Source: Ichthyophis bannanicus (Eukaryota > Chordata > Amphibia > Gymnophiona > Ichthyophiidae). Taken from it: DNA of 64,000 nucleotides. Of the stretch, positions 21,290 through 32,601 are shown one piece after another. The notes under the pieces are model-generated. The model saw only the letters and a program-made list of their open reading frames with translations. It made no database searches and was not told where the DNA came from. The stretch covers positions 1,798,001-1,862,000 of the forward strand of contig JAWIIG010000038.1 in NCBI GenBank assembly GCA_033557465.1, given 5' to 3'. A program made the translations under genes and the position numbers. How positions within the stretch are numbered: the stretch's first letter is position 1; each line of letters opens with the position of its first letter.

Positions 21290-21823
21290 CTGCAAACCAC
21301 CCTCCAATGATGGCTTGGATAATCCAAGGTGCTTCCAGACATGAGCACATCACCCCCATACTCAAACATCTTCACTGGCTCCCACTGCAGAACAGAATCC
21401 AGTACAAAATCCTCCCAATGATACATAAAACCATCAACCACCAATCATCCCCCTCCTTCCAAGCTCTTATTGCCCCACCACAGACAAACAGACCAAGAAG
21501 ATCCTCCTCAATGGATACCCTAGTCACCCCCCAGTCAATAACCAAAAGCACCCAGAAAGCATGTGCCAGATCCTTCGAGCTAAATGCTCCTGTATCCTGG
21601 AACACCCTCCCTGACCACATAAGACACTCCAATACCTTCCGCAAACTCCTTAAAACCCACCTGTTCACCCTCCACTTTGGTCCCACCACACCCCCACCTA
21701 ACCCCCCCCCCCTTCATGAAGAGCACCAAAGAACATTCTGAATATAGCTAAAGTTAATATAGTTATATTGGCTATCATATTTATTCTTTAACCATTGTTG
21801 TACAAAGTTACTGTTCTATGTAC
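21290..21823 (+). pseudogene. L2 LINE ORF2 C-terminus (L2-b), interrupted by an LTR-like element
   Basis: The frame 21307-21741 reads GASRHEHITPILKHLHWLPL, RIQYKILPMIHKTINHQSSP, ARSFELNAPVSWNTLPDHI and FRKLLKTHLF. This is the standard C-terminal end of L2-clade ORF2, with a proline-rich terminus. The reverse transcriptase core is absent. The 3' untranslated region is cut at 21823 by the LTR-like element and continues at 23273 (TACACTGCTTTAACC) to an AAATA tail near 23325. Confidence 0.8.
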
Positions 21824-23272
21824 TGTCATCAACCCCCCCCCTGGTGGCCAGTGGCTGTAAGGGTAGGTTGAGCATATTGTTTTCTGGGAGTAGAGGGCTC
21901 TTTTAAGGCCAAGGGTATCTTGGTCTTTGTAGTCCTGCTCCTTATGTGAATAAATTGTGTATGCCAAGTAGAGGGTAAATAAGGCTTTTATTTCCCTTTT
22001 AACGCAAAAGGTTCGCTGAGATACAGAAATACAGAAAGTCCTTCTTTTCAGGCTTCCACCACAACATAAGTAAAGAGATAAACTTCACAGTTGCTTGTAG
22101 GATTTAACCCAGGATTCTTTCAAACTTTAGAGCAAAACAAAGGAGTGAACATTCTTCTTTCATTCAGCACAAACATGAGTATTCTCAAAGCAATGTCTGT
22201 ATAACTCACAGTTCAGAGAGTGATTCAAAACTGCCCGCAATACAAATGGAGCAATCCATTAATTCGTCTTGAGATAAGGGGATAGGGTCCTCAAGCGCTA
22301 TCTGCATGGGCTCTGGGTCATTGTTATCTCCCTCTGAATTGGAGCTTTCCCTGGCCACTATAGTTTGCCAGTCACTGTTTCTGTTCCCTTGTTTCCAGCA
22401 AGGCTGTTCTAGGGCTCTCAAATAAGCATGGCTTGTTTCTATGACCTTACGTCCTGGCTTATAAAACTCTGGCCTGCTTCTTTTCCTTTCAAACTGGAAA
22501 TCTGCTTTACAAGAGCTTCTAGGAGCTGAGCTTCTCTTTATGAATAAAGTGTCACCATACCTTGGCTTCCTGTAGCCGGTATAACTGGAGTTTTCCTTCT
22601 CAGTCACTTCTCTCAGGACACAGTCTCTTTGGCAGACTTTCTCTTGGAAGCTTCTGTGCACTGCTTGACCTTTCTGTAGCCTAGGAAAACCTGGTGAGGA
22701 ATCCAGACTTCCTTGCTTCCTGGTATAGGTAACTCTGCTATCAGTACCTTTCCTTCTGGAGCCTTTCAATCCTGTTTCAGGGTCTTCTGGTGAGCGTAGG
22801 CCTCTCTCCAGGTATGGCTCTCTCCTTCTGAGCTCTTTACCTCTGAGGTCTCCTGCTACCAAGTTTCTCTCCGGACTGACTCTCCACGGCCCGTCCTTCT
22901 CTCTGGCTCTTTCTGCTCCTCTTCCAGCTCCTGCTGTCCTTGTCGTGCTGCTTGTCTTGGCTGCACTGCTTGACCTGGCTAGGCTGCTGTTCCTGGCTGT
23001 CTCAGCTCCCCTTCTCCTCCTTCTTTCCTCTCCTGCACTAGCTTTCTGCTTATAAAGGCATTCCACATTTGAGTTCCCCGGGCTACTTTTCAGGTGCAGC
23101 TGATTAACTTCTGCAGAATCATCAGCCGGGGTGTTAACTCAGCCTCTGTAAGTTTTCTCCTGCTCCCTCTAGCTGTGCTGCAGGGCAATTGCATCTTCTG
23201 CACATCATTTGTTTTGTGAAAGACAGCATTTTTTCCTAAGTCTTCACTTTCATTAGCATCCACTCTATGACA
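21824..23272 (-). mobile_element. LTR-like element, copy 1 (solo-LTR candidate)
   Basis: The 1449-bp block starts TGTCAT and ends ATGACA, the TG...CA ends of retroviral-type LTRs. It is flanked by a perfect 4-bp duplication GTAC at 21820-21823 and 23273-23276. The second copy, at 52532-53987, has the same ends and a different 4-bp duplication. On the minus strand it carries a TATA-like CTTTATAAGCAG near 23050 and an AATAAA-type signal near 21990. These suit the U3/R/U5 order of a long LTR. No internal retroviral genes flank it, so a solo LTR formed by recombination is the simplest reading. The integrase family is unknown; 4-bp duplications are usual for class I endogenous retroviruses. Confidence 0.72.
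22206..23066 (-). CDS. Long open frame within LTR-like element copy 1 (uncharacterised)
   Basis: An uninterrupted frame of 286 codons lies between the TATA-like and polyadenylation-like sites. The product would be very polar and rich in Arg, Ser, Lys and Glu, with SSAAKTSSTTRTAG and RGKELRRREPYLERG among its segments, and an acidic C-terminus (EGDNNDPEPMQ). I recognise no domain, signal peptide or membrane segment. The same frame is open in copy 2. About twenty residues differ between the copies, many of them non-conservative, which argues against strong purifying selection. The ATG at 23066 lies upstream of or at the TATA-like box, so it is not clearly translated. It may be only a chance open frame in a young repeat. 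Confidence 0.35.
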   Translation of the reverse strand: MECLYKQKASAGEERRRRRGAETARNSSLARSSSAAKTSSTTRTAGAGRGAERAREKDGPWRVSPERNLVAGDLRGKELRRREPYLERGLRSPEDPETGLKGSRRKGTDSRVTYTRKQGSLDSSPGFPRLQKGQAVHRSFQEKVCQRDCVLREVTEKENSSYTGYRKPRYGDTLFIKRSSAPRSSCKADFQFERKRSRPEFYKPGRKVIETSHAYLRALEQPCWKQGNRNSDWQTIVARESSNSEGDNNDPEPMQIALEDPIPLSQDELMDCSICIAGSFESLSEL

Positions 23273-23325
23273 GTACACTGCTTTAACCTTCGTAAAAAGT
23301 ATAAACGTTCAGCCAAATAAATAAA
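23273..23325 (+). repeat. 3' end of L2-b beyond the LTR insertion
   Basis: Sequence resuming with GTACACTGCTTTAACCTTCG and running to AAATAAATAAATAAG completes the L2-type 3' tail interrupted at 21823. Confidence 0.6.
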
Positions 23326-23639
23326 TAAGAACATAAAAACTACAGAGAGATAAAGAAGAGAAAAAAAGGAAGATATCAAAATAAACTATTTATAGAGAAC
23401 CCAAAACAGTTCTGCATGGGACTGAGAAAGAACATCAGTACAGTGAAAATACCACCACCTAAAACAGAAATAGAAAGGTATTGGAGTTGGAGAAATTTAT
23501 ATGAGGGCACCGTAGAGCATAACAGAGAATCAGCATACAAAACATTTGGAAAAGGCAAACATCAAAGCTATAGACTGGCTTGAACTAACAACAAAATAAT
23601 TAGAATGCAGATTAAAAAGTACATTCGTAGCAAAAAAAA

Positions 23640-24560
23640 CCTGTGACAGTCAGTTGGACCATTAGATGATAGAGGGGTAAAAGGAACACTAAGGAGCTTG
23701 TTTACAAACAAGCCCCTAAGAGGGAACAAGGCCATAGCAGAGAGACTGAATGAAGTCTTTGCATCAGTCTTTACTAAGGAAGATGTAGGGATGTTACCCA
23801 TGACTGAAATGGTATTTAAAGGTGATGCCGCTGAAGAACTGAAAGAAATATTGATACACCGGGAAGATGCATTACAACTATTTGATAAACTGAAGAGTAG
23901 CAAATCACCTTGACCAGATGGTATACATTCAAGGGCGTTGAAAGAACTGAAATATGAGATTGCAGACCTACTATTAGTAATCTGTGAACTATCATTAAAA
24001 TCATCTATAATACCTGAAGATTGGAGGATGGCTAATGTAACAGGTTCCAGGGGTGATCTAGGAAACTACAGACCAGTGAGCCTGACGTCAGTACCAGGAA
24101 AAAAGGGGGGATATGATAGAGGTCTATAAATTAATGAATGGAGTGGAACGGGTAAATGTAGATCGATTGTTTATGCCATTAAAATATAGAAAGACTCGGG
24201 GACATGCAATGTAGCTATACTGTAGCCTATTTAAAACTACTAAGAGAAAATATTTTTTCACTCAACTTGTAATCAAACTCTGAATTTCGTTACCGGAGGA
24301 TGTAGTAAAAGCTGTTAGTGTAGCCAGGTTTAAAAAAGGTTTGGATAAGTTCCTGAAGGAAAGGTCCATAAACCATTATTAAAAGGGACCCGGGATATCC
24401 ACTGCTTTCCCCAGTACAAGCATTGTGGAACCTGTGTCTTTTGGGGGAACTGCTAGGCACTTGTGACCTAGATGGGCCTTTGTTGGAAACAGGATACTGG
24501 GTTTGATGGACCTTGGTCCGACCCAGTATGGCATATCTTATGTTCTTTGGTTCCAAATTG
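23640..24560 (+). pseudogene. CR1 LINE with internal deletion (CR1-c)
   Basis: The first part (23698-24090) encodes the region before and at the start of the reverse transcriptase: NKAIAERLNEVFASVFTKED, LQLFDKLKSSKSP, PDGIHSRALKELKYEIADLL, SSIIPEDWRMANV and NYRPVSLTSVPGKK. At about 24102 it jumps directly to GGGATATGATAGAGGTCTATAAATT, which in CR1-a lies some 480 codons further on. The catalytic core is therefore deleted. The remainder matches the C-terminus and the CR1 3' end (GACCTTGGTCCGACCCAGTA, TTATGTTCTTTGG). A stop replaces the residue after SKSP, and others follow. It is non-functional. Confidence 0.8.
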
Positions 24561-24829
24561 GAAGAGCCCTGACCCAGGTGCAGTGACCAATTTTTAATTC
24601 AAACAGGTAATATCCCTCCACCAAGACCTTGCATCCCACAAAAATCAATTGATTCAACAGCCATACTTAACACCCCACTGGCTAATATCAGGAAGAACAT
24701 GTCTTCTTCCAAAGGGAAATCCAAGTAATGTTCCAAAAAATTATAGACCAAAAACTTGTGTTCCTGCAATCTGCAAGTTGCTCACTGCAATAGATGCTGA
24801 CAAAATATATTCCAATCACACCATACTAC

Positions 24830-25280
24830 TACTACTGAGCATTTATATAGCACTACAAGTCGTACGCAGCGCTGCACAGACATGTACGAGACAGTCCCTG
24901 CTCATCAGAGCTTACAATCTAGTCAAGACAAACACAGAAGGTGTAGGCAGGGATAAAGCAAGGGGAAAGAAAAAGGAGATCAAGTGAGTCAAGATCCAAA
25001 AGCAGCAGCGAAGAGGTGAGTTTTCAGCCTGGATTTGAAGAGGGTTAGAGAAGGTGCCTGGCATACAGACACAGGTAGTTTGTTCCAGGTGTAAGGCGCA
25101 GCAAGGTGAAAGGAGCGAAGTCTGGAGTTAGCAGTAGAAGAGAAGGGCACAGATAGAAGCAGTTTGCTAGAAGAGCGGAGTTCCCGATGGGGTTGTAAGG
25201 AGAGCTAAGAGAAGAAAGGTAGTGAGGAGCCGCAGAGTGAATGCATTTATAGGTCAGCAGAAGTTTGAACTGTATGCCAG
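24830..25280. repeat. Unclassified interspersed repeat (GCATTTATATAGCACTAC family)
   Basis: The block opens with CTACTACTACTGAGCATTTA and contains ACGCAGCGCTGCACAGACAT, then GTTTGTTCCAGGTGTAAGGC and AAGGAGCGAAGTCTGGAGTT. Its style is that of a non-coding dispersed vertebrate repeat. I cannot assign a class, and only one copy is in the window. Confidence 0.4.
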
Positions 25281-25289
25281 CAGAACAGA

Positions 25290-25865
25290 GGGTTAGCTAG
25301 AGTGAAGTATATATAGCCAGACCAGCTATTGCTAAATAAAGCATTCCACACTCATAGATAATAAATTGCCTTGAAATATACAAACTTTGAATTGATTTAG
25401 TACATCACATTTACCATGCAAAGATAGCAAACCACACTCCATTTCAATGTTCAATCATTCCTAACATCAAGATCCAGAAGGAATATACAGTAACAAGGAC
25501 ACTCCTTGTCACCATTCTTACTTTATATAGAGCTTAAGCCTTTGAGTATACGTCTTAACTTTTTGGGCAACTGATTTAGTCTTAAACCTTTCCACTCGGA
25601 TACATTTTCTATGTTGCTCATGCCAGATCAGAATAAATTTTAACAAGAAACTGGCCAAATTACAACCAATATGACATGCACATTCTACAGTAACCAGTCA
25701 TGCTGTATCATGGGCCATAAACTAGCATGTTATTTGTATGTCCCACAGGGTGAGACATATGATCGGATTGGGAAAATTGAAATGTCCCATGCGGTAGGAC
25801 AGCCAAGTGGAAAGGGTTAATCCTGTAGCTGGCAAAGATCCAGAGGTGACATCACACTCACTGTT
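25290..25865. other. Unassigned AT-rich sequence
   Basis: No gene, repeat boundary or RNA feature could be recognised. Confidence 0.5.
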
Positions 25866-26310
25866 TATTGAGTTTATTTATTTATTTAATGTCTCTTCTA
25901 TACCGCGCTATTCCCATCAGTGCGGTTTACATTTAACAGAACCTTATACAATGCAGTTGGGGCTACATTGTATTTACAATAAAACAGGAACTAGAACTTG
26001 GACCTAACTGGGGTAACGTTCTACAAATTATTTACACTAATAAATATTGTACATACTGATATTTACATGGAGTTGCACCAATGAGGCTAGCTGCTCTACA
26101 GCGTGCTGGGTGTGGTGTTAGAGAATTCTTGGTGATTGGGATGGCTGTTTTCGAGCTGTCCCTTAAGTAGTGCCATCTTGGTGATTGGGGTGGCTATTTG
26201 TGAGCTGTCATCTGAGTAGTGCCGTATGAATAGGTGGTGCTTCAGCGCCTTCCTGAATTGGGCCAGGTCAGTGATTGCTTGAATGGCTGTAGGGAGGGCA
26301 TGCCTCTACA
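25866..26310 (-). pseudogene. L2 LINE 3' end (L2-c)
   Basis: On the minus strand the end of L2 ORF2 is readable near 26310-26200 as ALPTAIQAITDLAQFRKALK followed by HHLFIRHYS. The 3' untranslated region ends AAACCGCACTGATGGGAATA, GCGCGGTATAGAAGAG and an AAATA tail at 25866-25885. It is 5'-truncated. Confidence 0.75.
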
Positions 26311-26329
26311 TACTTGTATATACAGCATG

Positions 26330-26525
26330 TAAATAGTTTCATTTAACAATGTCCCCCATGTATATCCAAGTTGCTCATACCTGTTCTATGTAAAACCTGT
26401 TCTATGTAAAACCAAACAGCTTGTTGCTCTGGTCTTTTGTTATACTGTAAACCGCGCTGATACTAAATAGTGCGGTATATAAGAGCCTGTAATAAATAAA
26501 TAAATAAATAAAAATAAATAAATTC
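26330..26525 (+). repeat. L2/SINE-type 3' tail in opposite orientation
   Basis: The plus-strand tail AAACCGCGCTGATACTAAAT, GTGCGGTATATAAGAG and a long AAATA microsatellite face away from L2-c, so two 5'-truncated tails lie head-to-head. A short direct duplication, CCTGTTCTATGTAAAAC, is visible at about 26390-26415. Confidence 0.65.
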
Positions 26526-26559
26526 CAACATTTGGGACTTGAAACTCTATAGTCCCAGT

Positions 26560-27280
26560 GATCAACCCCTAGCAGAATAACTCATTTGTAAAAAGCTTTT
26601 CAGATGATGTTGAGAACTTTTGGCCTGGACAAATATACTAAGACAGTTTTCCTTGGAGCAAAACTGTAAACATCTCTTTAACTGAGGGTTATGACATTCA
26701 GGAAATTGATAGATATAAATTAATATCTAGGAGTAGAGGAAAGAGCAAGAGTTAATCCAACATAAATTACTGAGAGAAAACACCAGCAATGAGTATTGCA
26801 GGAGATTAAAATTGATACTGAAACGTACACTAGCATCAAAGAATAAAATATAAGTCACTAATCAGCTTGCAATTGCCATACTCTCTTATAGAATAAGCAT
26901 CTTAAATATCTTGAAAAATTGGATGTATAAACAAGAAAATTCCTCCATGCCATGAAATAGTTTATAAGAATCAGTATAGGCCAAGACTGCATATTCCTAG
27001 AGTCAAAGGAGGAATAGGCCTCATAGAAACTGATCATAAATACAGAGAGGAGCATTCTGTGCTGGTCATCTCCCCCTAGTATGGCTGATCAGAATTGGGC
27101 CGTACAGAGGTAAACCCAAGTCTGATTGCGAAGATGACATATTGATAGTTGGAGCACAAAAAGTGGATTACAGAAAAGATGGTTCACAGCATGCATAGAT
27201 AAACCACCAGGTAAAACAGATATAGGTAGATTATGTAAGAAAGCTGGAAAAGATTACTCGTAGCTGGTTGCGACGTTTTA
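26560..27280 (+). pseudogene. Degenerate R4/Rex6-like LINE reverse transcriptase C-terminus
   Basis: With many stops and shifts tolerated, the plus strand reads MMLRTFGLDKYTKTVFLGAK, YLGVEERARVN, LKYLEKLDV, TRKFLHAMK and a segment near 26990 resembling the IPR-x-GG-x-GL motif. This order is reminiscent of the region after the polymerase core in R4/Dong/Rex6 LINEs, which use a restriction-like endonuclease. It also resembles no other LINE in the window. No complete motif survives, so the family call is tentative. Confidence 0.42.
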
Positions 27281-27499
27281 ATGGCAGAAAATTTCTATAC
27301 AGAAAAGCATAACAAGGTGGCACGTCTCATCCTTCAGCAACTTTCTGATCACTAATGAGAATTGGTCCCCAGACTTGCACTATACATCTAGCTATCAGTG
27401 TCCCAGAAGGATGACTTACTCCCATTATGGAGATCCTTAAGTATAAGAACCAGTAGTGCCTAAGAGCAATGCGAGCACCAAACAGAGCGTTCTACCCCA

Positions 27500-27625
27500 C
27501 AAGACTCTATTGATGAGTATTCGTGTCATTTTGTAAATTGTTCAAGTTGCTCTGTAAACAGCTTGATTGTAGGATAAGGCAGTATAGAAAATCTGTTGAA
27601 TAAAGTAAACTAAAAAAAAAAAAAT
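27500..27625 (+). repeat. L2-like 3' tail ending in poly-A
   Basis: The segment TAAACAGCTTGATTGTAGGA, then GGCAGTATAGAAAATCTGTT, then GAATAAAGTAAACTAAAA resembles a diverged L2-type 3' end and finishes in a run of 13 A. Confidence 0.45.
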
Positions 27626-29343
27626 CTAAAACAATGTCCTTAGATTCATCCCATGAACCTAGCCAACAAGAAGGATTTTCAATCCATTCTTCAATCTTGT
27701 GGTGCACCAAAAGAGATTATAGCTTTACCGTGCACCACGTTATTCAGAATCTTCAGTTTGCCATCTGGAAGACTCCATTCTCCCTCCAGCCTACTTCAAG
27801 GTGGCTAGAGTTAAAGCATAAGGTTCAGCACCAGGGCATGATCATTCTCAACTTCATCATCAATCGATGCTGACAGAAGCAACTGCAGTATAAAATTTAA
27901 CAAATCCCTTAAACCTTAAACTCTGACTCCTCCAAGCAAAGGTCATAGACAAGAGGCAGTGGGGAAAAAGGGTTTCCAAAGTGCTATGCTTACTCTAAGA
28001 TAGTGCCGTGTCATCTCCAAATATTGCATTACCATTACACACTCTTGAGCCAGCTTTATGGTCAGCAAGATCAAATACATCTGGAATTTTAGAAATCAAT
28101 TTATCATCTCATATGATCCATGTTTAATGTCTATAACATCCCATATTTCAAGCGTTTCTCCCAGCTACTCCTGGATGGCCTAGGAGAGAGAACATTTAGA
28201 TGAGGCTGAGATTGGAAAGCAGAATAAAGTTGAGAAGAAGGAGCCATGCTGGATGTGTTGACAGGACACTGAAGGATAAAAGCTGTGTCCTGTACAATTT
28301 GGAAAGGGTATTGTGGACACTTGGAAGGAAATCTGTTATCTAAAGATCCTGTGCTTCTGGTGAGAGAGATGGCATTTCATGGCTCAATAAGGAAGCTGAC
28401 CCCCTTAGCTGTAAGTCTAATTGAAGTACTACCTTATAAGATCTCTTCACCCCAGAGTTGGGAGGAGAACAATCTGAGGATGTTCTGCAATGTTTATGAA
28501 CGGATCTGCTGTCCTCCTTGTTTGACTGTGAAAAGACAGATTTTGTGAAGGTAAATTTATATTTTTGTTTCACTTTCCTTGATATATCCTCTGGGGGAGC
28601 TCTTCAGTGGGATTTTTTTTTTTTTTTTACTACCCGTGGCTTAGCAGGGAAGCCATCCTAAGAAGAAAACAGGTGGTGGGGTGGGGCAATGCAATGGACC
28701 CAATGCTGGGGCCATGCAGTTCCCTGAGAGTCTACTGTCAATGGGGAAGGCAGCTGCTCCTGTCAGTACAGCACTGACATCAACATTACTGTGTTCCCCT
28801 GCCAGAGCTGAGACTAGGACCAGTGGAGTCTGCGTGGCAGAATGTGAAATTTTTAAAGTTGTGCCACCATCAACTTGTTGCCACAGTAACTAGCAGCACC
28901 ATAGCTGAGAAAGAATGAGAGACTCTTGCTTTAATTAGCTGAAGCAGAAGTTGTCAGTGTTTTGCTTTTGCTTTCCATAATCACTGATTCTTTGGGTCAC
29001 TGAATTGAAGTTGAAGGTGGTTGGGAGGAGAAACGCACAATCTATACCGTTCAGTAGAAAAAGACAGATTGATGGGTGGGACTCTGCGTGAGGGAAGTGG
29101 GAACATGGTCACGCAGGCACAAAAAGTCCAAAAGACTTCTATTACCTGGAGAATACTCCAGCCACATTGGCTCCAATGGGGACGGCACCATAAGAGTATG
29201 ATTGCATTGTCCTGCCTGTCTATGGAGAAACAATTTGTATTCCTGGACCAGGAAGAGGTCATTGAGGTGGTGTGAAAGAACTTCTCCACTTTGTTGGGTT
29301 GCTTACTGGATTCAGAGAGGTCACAGAGTGAATAACCAAACTA
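27626..29343. other. Unassigned intergenic sequence
   Basis: No gene is supported. A T run of 17 lies at about 28613-28629 and could be the tail of a minus-strand retroposon, but no body was recognised. Short frames on both strands lack motifs. Confidence 0.5.
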
Positions 29344-32300
29344 AACATAAGAAATGCCATACTGTGTCAGACCAAGGTTCACAAAGCCCAGTATCCTGTT
29401 TCCAACAGGTCACAAGTAACTAGCAGGTTCCCAAAAAGGCACACAGGTTCCACAATTCTTGTCCCGGGCAAGCAGTGGATTAGCCAGGTCCTCTTTAATA
29501 ATGGTATATGGACCTTTTCTCTAGGAACTTGTCCAAAACATTTTTAAATCCAGCTACACTGACAGCTTTTATTACATCCTCTGGTAACGAACTCCAGAGT
29601 TTGATTATGAGTTGAGTGAAAAAATATTTTCTCTTATTAGTCTTAAATGGATTACACTGTAACTTCATTGCATGTCCCCTAGTCTTTCTACTTTTTGATG
29701 GCGTAAACAATCGATCTATGTTTACCTGTTCCACTCCATTCATTAATTTATAGACCTCTATCATATCTCCTCTCAGCCATCTCTTTTCCAAGTTGAAGAG
29801 TACTAACCTTTTAAGCCTCTCCTCATAGGAGTATCCTTCCATCCCCTTTACCATTTTGGTGGCTCTTTCCTGTACCTTTTTTAATTCTGCTATATCCTTC
29901 TTAAGATATGGCGTCCAGAACTGCACACAATATTCAAGGTGTAGTCGCACCATGGAACAATACAGAGGCATTATAATATCCTTGGTTTTACTTGCCATTC
30001 CTTTCTTTAAGATTCCTAGCATTCTGTTTGCCTTCTTGGTCGCCACTGCACATTGGGCAGAGGGTTTCAATGTGTTATCCATGATGACACCTAAATTTTT
30101 TTTCCGGGTGGTGATTCCTAATGTGGAACCTTGCATCATGTAACCATAGTTTGGGTTGTCTTTCCTAGGTGCATAACTTCGTACTTGTCCACATTAAATT
30201 TTATCTGCCATTTGGATACCCAGTCTTATCAAGGTCCTCTCATAATTTTTCACAATCCTTTTGGATTTTAACAATTTTGAATAATTTTGTCATCTGCAAA
30301 TTTGATTCCTGTTTCCAGGTCATTTTTGAATCTGTTAAAAAGCAGTGGACACAGCACAGATCCCTGGGGTACTCCACTAGTCACCTTTCTCCATTGGAAA
30401 AATTACCCATTTAGCCCTACCTACTGCTTTCTATCTTTTAACCAGTTCCTGATCCACAATAGTACACTGCCTTCTATCCCATGACGTTTTAATTTTGCAA
30501 GGGTCTCTCATGAGGGACCTTGTCAAAGGTTTTCTGAAAATCCAGATACACTATATTGACCGGCTCACCTTTGTCTACCTGTTTATTCACACCTTCAAAA
30601 AAATATAATAGATTAGTAAGACAAGAACTTTCTTGGCTAAAGCCATGTTGACTTTCTCCCATTAAACCATGACTATCTACATGTTCAGTAATTTTGTTCT
30701 TTATAATGGTTTCTACCATTTTGCCTGGTACTGACAGCAGGCTCACTGGTCTGTAGTTTCCGAAATCACCCCTGGAACCCTTTCTAAAACTTGGCATTAC
30801 ATTGGCCATTCACCAGTCTTCAGGTATTACAGATGACTTTAATGATAGTTCACAGATTTCTAATAGCAGGTCTGGAATCTCATATTTCAGTTCTTTCAAC
30901 ATCCTGGTATGTATACCATCCAGTCCAGGTGATTTGCTATTCTTTAGTTTATCAAACAGTTGTAATACATATTCCCAGTATATCGATATTTCTTTCAATT
31001 CTTCTGATGCATCAGCTTTAAATACCATTTCAGTCATGGGTAATTTCCCTACATCTTTTTCAGTAAAAACCGAAGCAAAGAATTCAGTCTCTCCACTATG
31101 GCCTTGTCTCCTCTTAGTGCCCCTTTTACCTCTATCATCTGGTTCAACTGATTCTCTCATATATTTTTTTTACTATGAATGTACTTGAAAAAGTTTTTAT
31201 TATGCATTTTTGCTTCCAGAGCAAGCTTTTTTTCAAATTCTCTCTTTGTGTGCCTTATCAATACCGTGCATCTAACTTGCCAGTGCTTGTTGTTTCCAGT
31301 AAACATCATTTGACTCCTTTTTGCATTTCCTGAAAGATGCTTTTTTGGCTACAACAGCCTCTCTGACCTCACCTTTAAACCATGCTAGCAGTTTTTTGGA
31401 TTTCCTTCCACTTTTCTTAAAGTGTGGAATACAGCTGGTCTGGGCTTTCATGATAGTATTTTAAACCACACTATTTTCCTCATTTTATCAAAGTTAAAAG
31501 GTGGTACTGTGGATTTCCTTGCTGTCCTTCTTCCATTTATGAAATCAAACGCGATCATGCTATGATCACTATTGCCAAGTGGCCTTAACACCTTATCTCT
31601 TGCACCAGATCTTGTGCTTCCCCTCTTGTCGGTTCATGAACAACAAGCATCATTTATTTAAATCTAGAAACTTTATCTCCCTAGAATGTCCTGCCATGAC
31701 ACTGACCCAGTCGATACTGGGGTAATTGAAATCACCCATTATTATTACTGTTAGTTTCCCTGATTTATTTGAGCATTTAATCATCCATTTGTTCATTCTG
31801 ACCAGGTTGGTAGTACACCCCCGCTGTCATCGCCTTCCCCTTATTACATGGAATTTCAAACCATAGAGATTCTACAGTGTAACTTTAATCCTGTGGGCCG
31901 CAATGCCCTCTCTGACAGAGTGCAATCCCACCACCAATTTGATCTACTCAATCATTGCGATATAATTTTTACCCAGGTATCACAGTGTTTCACTGGTTGT
32001 CCTCTTTCCATCAGGTCTCTGAGATACCAATCGTACTAACTTCTCATTTAGTGCTATATATTCTAACTCTCCAATCTTATTTTTTAACTTTTAGCATTTG
32101 CATACAAGTATTTTAGAGGGTGTATTTTATTCATATTAATCTTTTTATCACTAGGCAGGGGTAATTTGGAATCTTTAAGCTCTGTCTACTCTGTACTTAA
32201 GGGCATTTGGGTTACTTTTGTCTTTATTGGAACCTCTCTGTCAATATGCCCTAACTTCAATCTTTTGCTAGTATCCTTCAAGGATACATCGTTCCGAACC

Positions 32301-32601
32301 ATGTGCTCTTTGGCAAATATCAGCTTTCCCCTATTATCTAGTTTAAAAGCTGCTCTATCTCCTTTTTAAAGGTTAATACTAGCAGCCATGGCACCATCCT
32401 GGTTAAGGCGGAGCCTGTCCCTTTGGAAAAGTCTCTCCTTTCCCTAGAATATTGCCCAGTTCCTAACAAACCAGAAACCTTTTGTCTGCACCATTGTCTC
32501 ATCCACACATTGAGACTCCGGAGCTGTGGTTGCCTTTTGGGTCCTGCACATGGAATGGGAAGCATTTCAGAGAATGCTACCTTGTAAGTTCTAGATTTCA
32601 A
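29344..32601 (-). mobile_element. Long CR1 LINE copy (CR1-d)
   Basis: The 3' end on the minus strand is at 29344 (GTGGAACCTTG-type 3' region, CCTGTTGGAAACAGGATACTGGG, CTTATGTT). ORF2 C-terminal, reverse transcriptase and linker pieces follow up to about 31340. A decayed endonuclease region with MGDFNYPSIDWV lies near 31730. Upstream of that, to about 32600, is 5' sequence of CR1 type (HIDREVPIKTKV near 32240). At about 3.2 kb it is the longest CR1 here. It ends abruptly against the DIRS-1-family terminus at 32602. Confidence 0.8.
29495..31160 (-). pseudogene. CR1-d ORF2 reverse transcriptase
   Basis: The frame 31160-30489 contains FFASVFTEKDVGKLPMTEMV, KNSKSPGLDGIHTRMLKEL, NYRPVSLLSVPGKMVETIIK, STOP-bearing EDW/MANV, and IVYLDFQKTFDKVPH (motif A). 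A TGA at 30810-30812 replaces the usual Arg codon between EDW and MANV, consistent with CpG decay. A frameshift near 30488 hides the motif B and C region. The frame 30139-29495 then gives KNLGVIMDNTLKPSAQCAV, RLHLEYCVQFWTPYLKKDI, RATKMVKGMEGYSYEERLKR and LWSSLPEDVI to the natural end. It is non-functional but still close to CR1-a in sequence. Confidence 0.8.

Noticed and set aside
22206..23066. A host gene encoding an Arg/Ser-rich protein
   Set aside because: The frame lies wholly within a transposed unit with 4-bp duplications and is repeated in DIRS-B at 52732-53595.
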